The notes under the pieces: model-generated | Database searches by the model: none | What the model saw: the letters and a program-made list of their open reading frames with translations, nothing else | Told to the model about the DNA's origin: nothing | Shown here: positions 5,960-7,782 of the stretch, piece by piece | Position numbering within the stretch: position 1 is the first letter of the stretch | Layout: every line of letters starts with the position of its first letter | Translations under genes and position numbers: made by a program | Assembly (NCBI GenBank): GCA_027064265.1 | Contig: JAMOQA010000489.1 | Span: 1-7,782 of the forward strand | Source: Acidobacteriota bacterium | Lineage (GTDB): Bacteria > Acidobacteriota > Polarisedimenticolia > J045 | Direction of reading: 5' to 3' | DNA length: 7,782 nt

Positions 5960-7782
5960 ATGCGCATCCTCGCCCTCGCGACCCTGCTCGTCCTCGCCCT
6001 CGCCGCGAACCTCCCGGCCGGGGCGGGGGAGACCCATCCCTTCTCCGTCCACGACATGCTGGCGATGGACCGGATCTCGGACCCGCAGGTGTCTCCGTGC
6101 GGGAAGTACGTCGCCTTCACCGTGCGGGTGACCGACCTCGAGGCGAACCGGGGCCGGACCGACATCTGGATGGTCGGGGTCGACGGCAAGGGCCTGCGCC
6201 GGTTGACGACGCACCCGGAGAACGACTGGAACCCGCGCTGGGACCCCTCGGGCGACGGCATCTTCTTCCTCTCCTCGCGCTCCGGCTCCGTCCAGGTCTG
6301 GCGCCTCCCCCTCGCGGGGGGCGAGGCCCGGCAGGTGACCGACCTTCCCCTCGACGCCGGGAACCTGGTCGTCTCCCCGGACGGGAAGCACCTGGCGGTG
6401 ACGGTGCGGGTCTTCCCGGAGTGCGGCGGTGACCTCGCGTGCACGAAGAAGAAGCTCGAGGAGCGGGAGGACCGGAAGGCGAGCGGACGGCTCTACACGA
6501 AGTTGTTCGTCCGGCACTGGGACACCTGGGAGGACGGGCGGCGCAGCCACCTGGTCGTCGTCGACCGGGAGGGGAAGCACCCGGTGGACGTGATGGCGGG
6601 GATGGACACCGACACCCCCTCGACCCCGTTCGGCGGCCCGGAGGAGATCGCCTTCACGCCGGACGGGAAGGAGCTCGTCTTCTCCGCCAAGCCGGAGATG
6701 GGCTCGGAGGAGGCCTGGTCGACCAACTTCGACCTCTGGGCCGTGCCGATCGACGGTTCGGCGAAGCCCCGCAACCTGACGGCGGAGAACGAGGCCTGGG
6801 ACACGCAGCCGGTCTTCTCCCCCGACGGGAAGACGCTGGCGTACCTCGCGATGAAGGTGCCGGGCTACGAGTCGGACCGGTACCGGGTGGTGCTCCTCGA
6901 CTGGAAGACCGGGAAGCGCCGGGTCCTGACCGAGGGCTGGGATCGCTCCCCGCGCTCGATCGCCTGGTCGGCGGACGGGAAGGAGCTCTACGCCACGGCG
7001 GACAACCTGGGGCAGACCTCCCTCTTCGCGATCGACGCCCGCACCGGCAAGGTCCGCGAGCTGGTCCACGACGGTACCTGCCACGCGCCGGCGCCCGCCG
7101 GGCCGTTCGTCGTCTTCGGCCGGGACAGCCTGTCTTCGCCGGTGGAGCTGTGGCGCGTCCGGCCGGACGGGAAGGACCTCGCCCGGATCACCCACCTGAA
7201 CGACGGGAAGGTGGCCGCCGCCAGGATGGGGGAGTACGAGCAGTTCACGTTCAAGGGCTGGAACGGGGAGACCGTCTGGGGCTACCTGGTGAAGCCCGCC
7301 GACTTCGAGCCCGGCAGGAAGTACCCCGTCGCGTTCCTGGTCCACGGCGGCCCGCAGGGGTCGTTCGGCAATCACTTCCACTACCGCTGGAACCCCCAGG
7401 CCTACGCCGGGCACGGGTACGCCGCCGTGATGATCGACTTCCACGGGTCGACCGGGTACGGGCAGGAGTTCACCGACTCGATCCGGGGCGACTGGGGCGG
7501 GAAGCCCCTCGAGGACCTCCGGAAGGGACTCGCCGCGGCCCTCGAGAAGTACCCGTTCCTCGATGGAGACCGGGTCTGTGCCCTCGGCGCCTCGTTCGGC
7601 GGGTACATGATCAACTGGATCGCCGGCAACTGGCCGGACCGGTTCCGCTGCCTCGTCTGCCACGACGGCAACCTGGACGAGCGGATGGCGTACTTCGACA
7701 CGGAGGAACTCTGGTTCCCCGAGCGGGACCACGAGGGAACCCCGTGGGAGAACCCCGAGGGCTACGAGAAGCACAACCCGGT
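5960..7782 (+). CDS. DPP5-like S9 family dipeptidyl peptidase, 3' end outside the window
   Basis: The frame stays open for 607 codons to the right edge with no stop. It probably releases dipeptides from short exported peptides. Residues 1-22 are a signal peptide ending AGA. HPFSVHDMLAMDRISDPQ opens the mature protein as in DPP5/S9C enzymes. Propeller blades recur as SPCGKYVAF (45-53), SPDGKHLAV (about 138), TPDGKELVF (about 233), SPDGKTLAY (about 287) and SADGKELYA (about 337). A characteristic insertion spans residues 154-190: ECGGDLACTKKK through RHWDTW (185-190). The hydrolase domain begins near 430, with HGGP at 462-465 and nucleophile S545 in GASFGG. The catalytic Asp and His lie in the missing end; by comparison with DPP5 of about 690 residues, some 80 residues are absent. 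The first blade has cysteine (C47) where the motif normally has aspartate. It pairs with the upstream S9 enzyme, a clearly different subfamily, so this is not a recent duplication. The DPP5 assignment is from remembered family motifs. Confidence 0.9.
   Translation, partial: MRILALATLLVLALAANLPAGAGETHPFSVHDMLAMDRISDPQVSPCGKYVAFTVRVTDLEANRGRTDIWMVGVDGKGLRRLTTHPENDWNPRWDPSGDGIFFLSSRSGSVQVWRLPLAGGEARQVTDLPLDAGNLVVSPDGKHLAVTVRVFPECGGDLACTKKKLEEREDRKASGRLYTKLFVRHWDTWEDGRRSHLVVVDREGKHPVDVMAGMDTDTPSTPFGGPEEIAFTPDGKELVFSAKPEMGSEEAWSTNFDLWAVPIDGSAKPRNLTAENEAWDTQPVFSPDGKTLAYLAMKVPGYESDRYRVVLLDWKTGKRRVLTEGWDRSPRSIAWSADGKELYATADNLGQTSLFAIDARTGKVRELVHDGTCHAPAPAGPFVVFGRDSLSSPVELWRVRPDGKDLARITHLNDGKVAAARMGEYEQFTFKGWNGETVWGYLVKPADFEPGRKYPVAFLVHGGPQGSFGNHFHYRWNPQAYAGHGYAAVMIDFHGSTGYGQEFTDSIRGDWGGKPLEDLRKGLAAALEKYPFLDGDRVCALGASFGGYMINWIAGNWPDRFRCLVCHDGNLDERMAYFDTEELWFPERDHEGTPWENPEGYEKHNP

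Noticed and set aside
3295..6444. A 1049-residue open frame on the minus strand across both S9 genes, and similar long antisense frames at 1682-3298 (-) and 5678-7774 (-)
   Set aside because: They mirror real genes codon for codon in a GC-rich genome, are dominated by R/P/G/A/V/E, and show no domain motifs. The opposite strand has signal peptides, catalytic motifs and SDs.
6374..7210. Recurring GACGGGAAG 9-mers
   Set aside because: They encode the DGK turns of the beta-propeller blades and other loops; not a DNA repeat element.

Overview
The window is GC-rich throughout (roughly 70% by eye, with strong G/C at third codon positions), so long spurious open frames occur on every strand. It reads as a chromosomal segment of a free-living, probably Gram-negative bacterium from a high-GC lineage. 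Acidobacteriota, Eisenbacteria- or Krumholzibacteria-like candidate phyla, or Myxococcota are all possible; I cannot place it more precisely. All five genes found carry an export signal, so this is a locus of cell-envelope or secreted proteins. No RNA gene, mobile element, CRISPR array or phage gene was seen.

Layout. Two gene groups diverge from a 141-base intergenic region at 3151-3291. Leftward (minus strand) come a Tat-exported DUF362 protein with a C-terminal beta-rich module (1720-3150), a secreted sulfatase/alkaline-phosphatase-superfamily hydrolase (236-1669), and the first 47 codons of a small-headed secreted protein that leaves the window at base 1. Rightward (plus strand) come two different S9 (prolyl-oligopeptidase family) serine peptidases 67 bases apart: an 866-residue enzyme (3292-5892), and a DPP5-like enzyme starting at 5960 that is cut by the right edge after its nucleophilic serine.

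How the genes may work together. The rightward pair is probably one transcription unit for scavenging exported oligopeptides: both are propeller-gated peptidases that accept only short peptides. The leftward pair is probably co-transcribed, with a 50-base gap and a weak ribosome binding site on the second gene. The hydrolase has threonine, not the formylglycine-forming cysteine, at the nucleophile position. A phosphoester-type or transferase reaction is therefore more likely than sulfate-ester cleavage. I see no sequence evidence that the two divergent groups share one pathway.

Most notable: the 'sulfatase' active site (T90 aligned, a decoy cysteine three residues upstream), GC-rich hairpins directly abutting the Shine-Dalgarno sequence of both divergent genes, and the Tat-targeted DUF362 architecture. 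I did not find a clearly new multi-gene system here.
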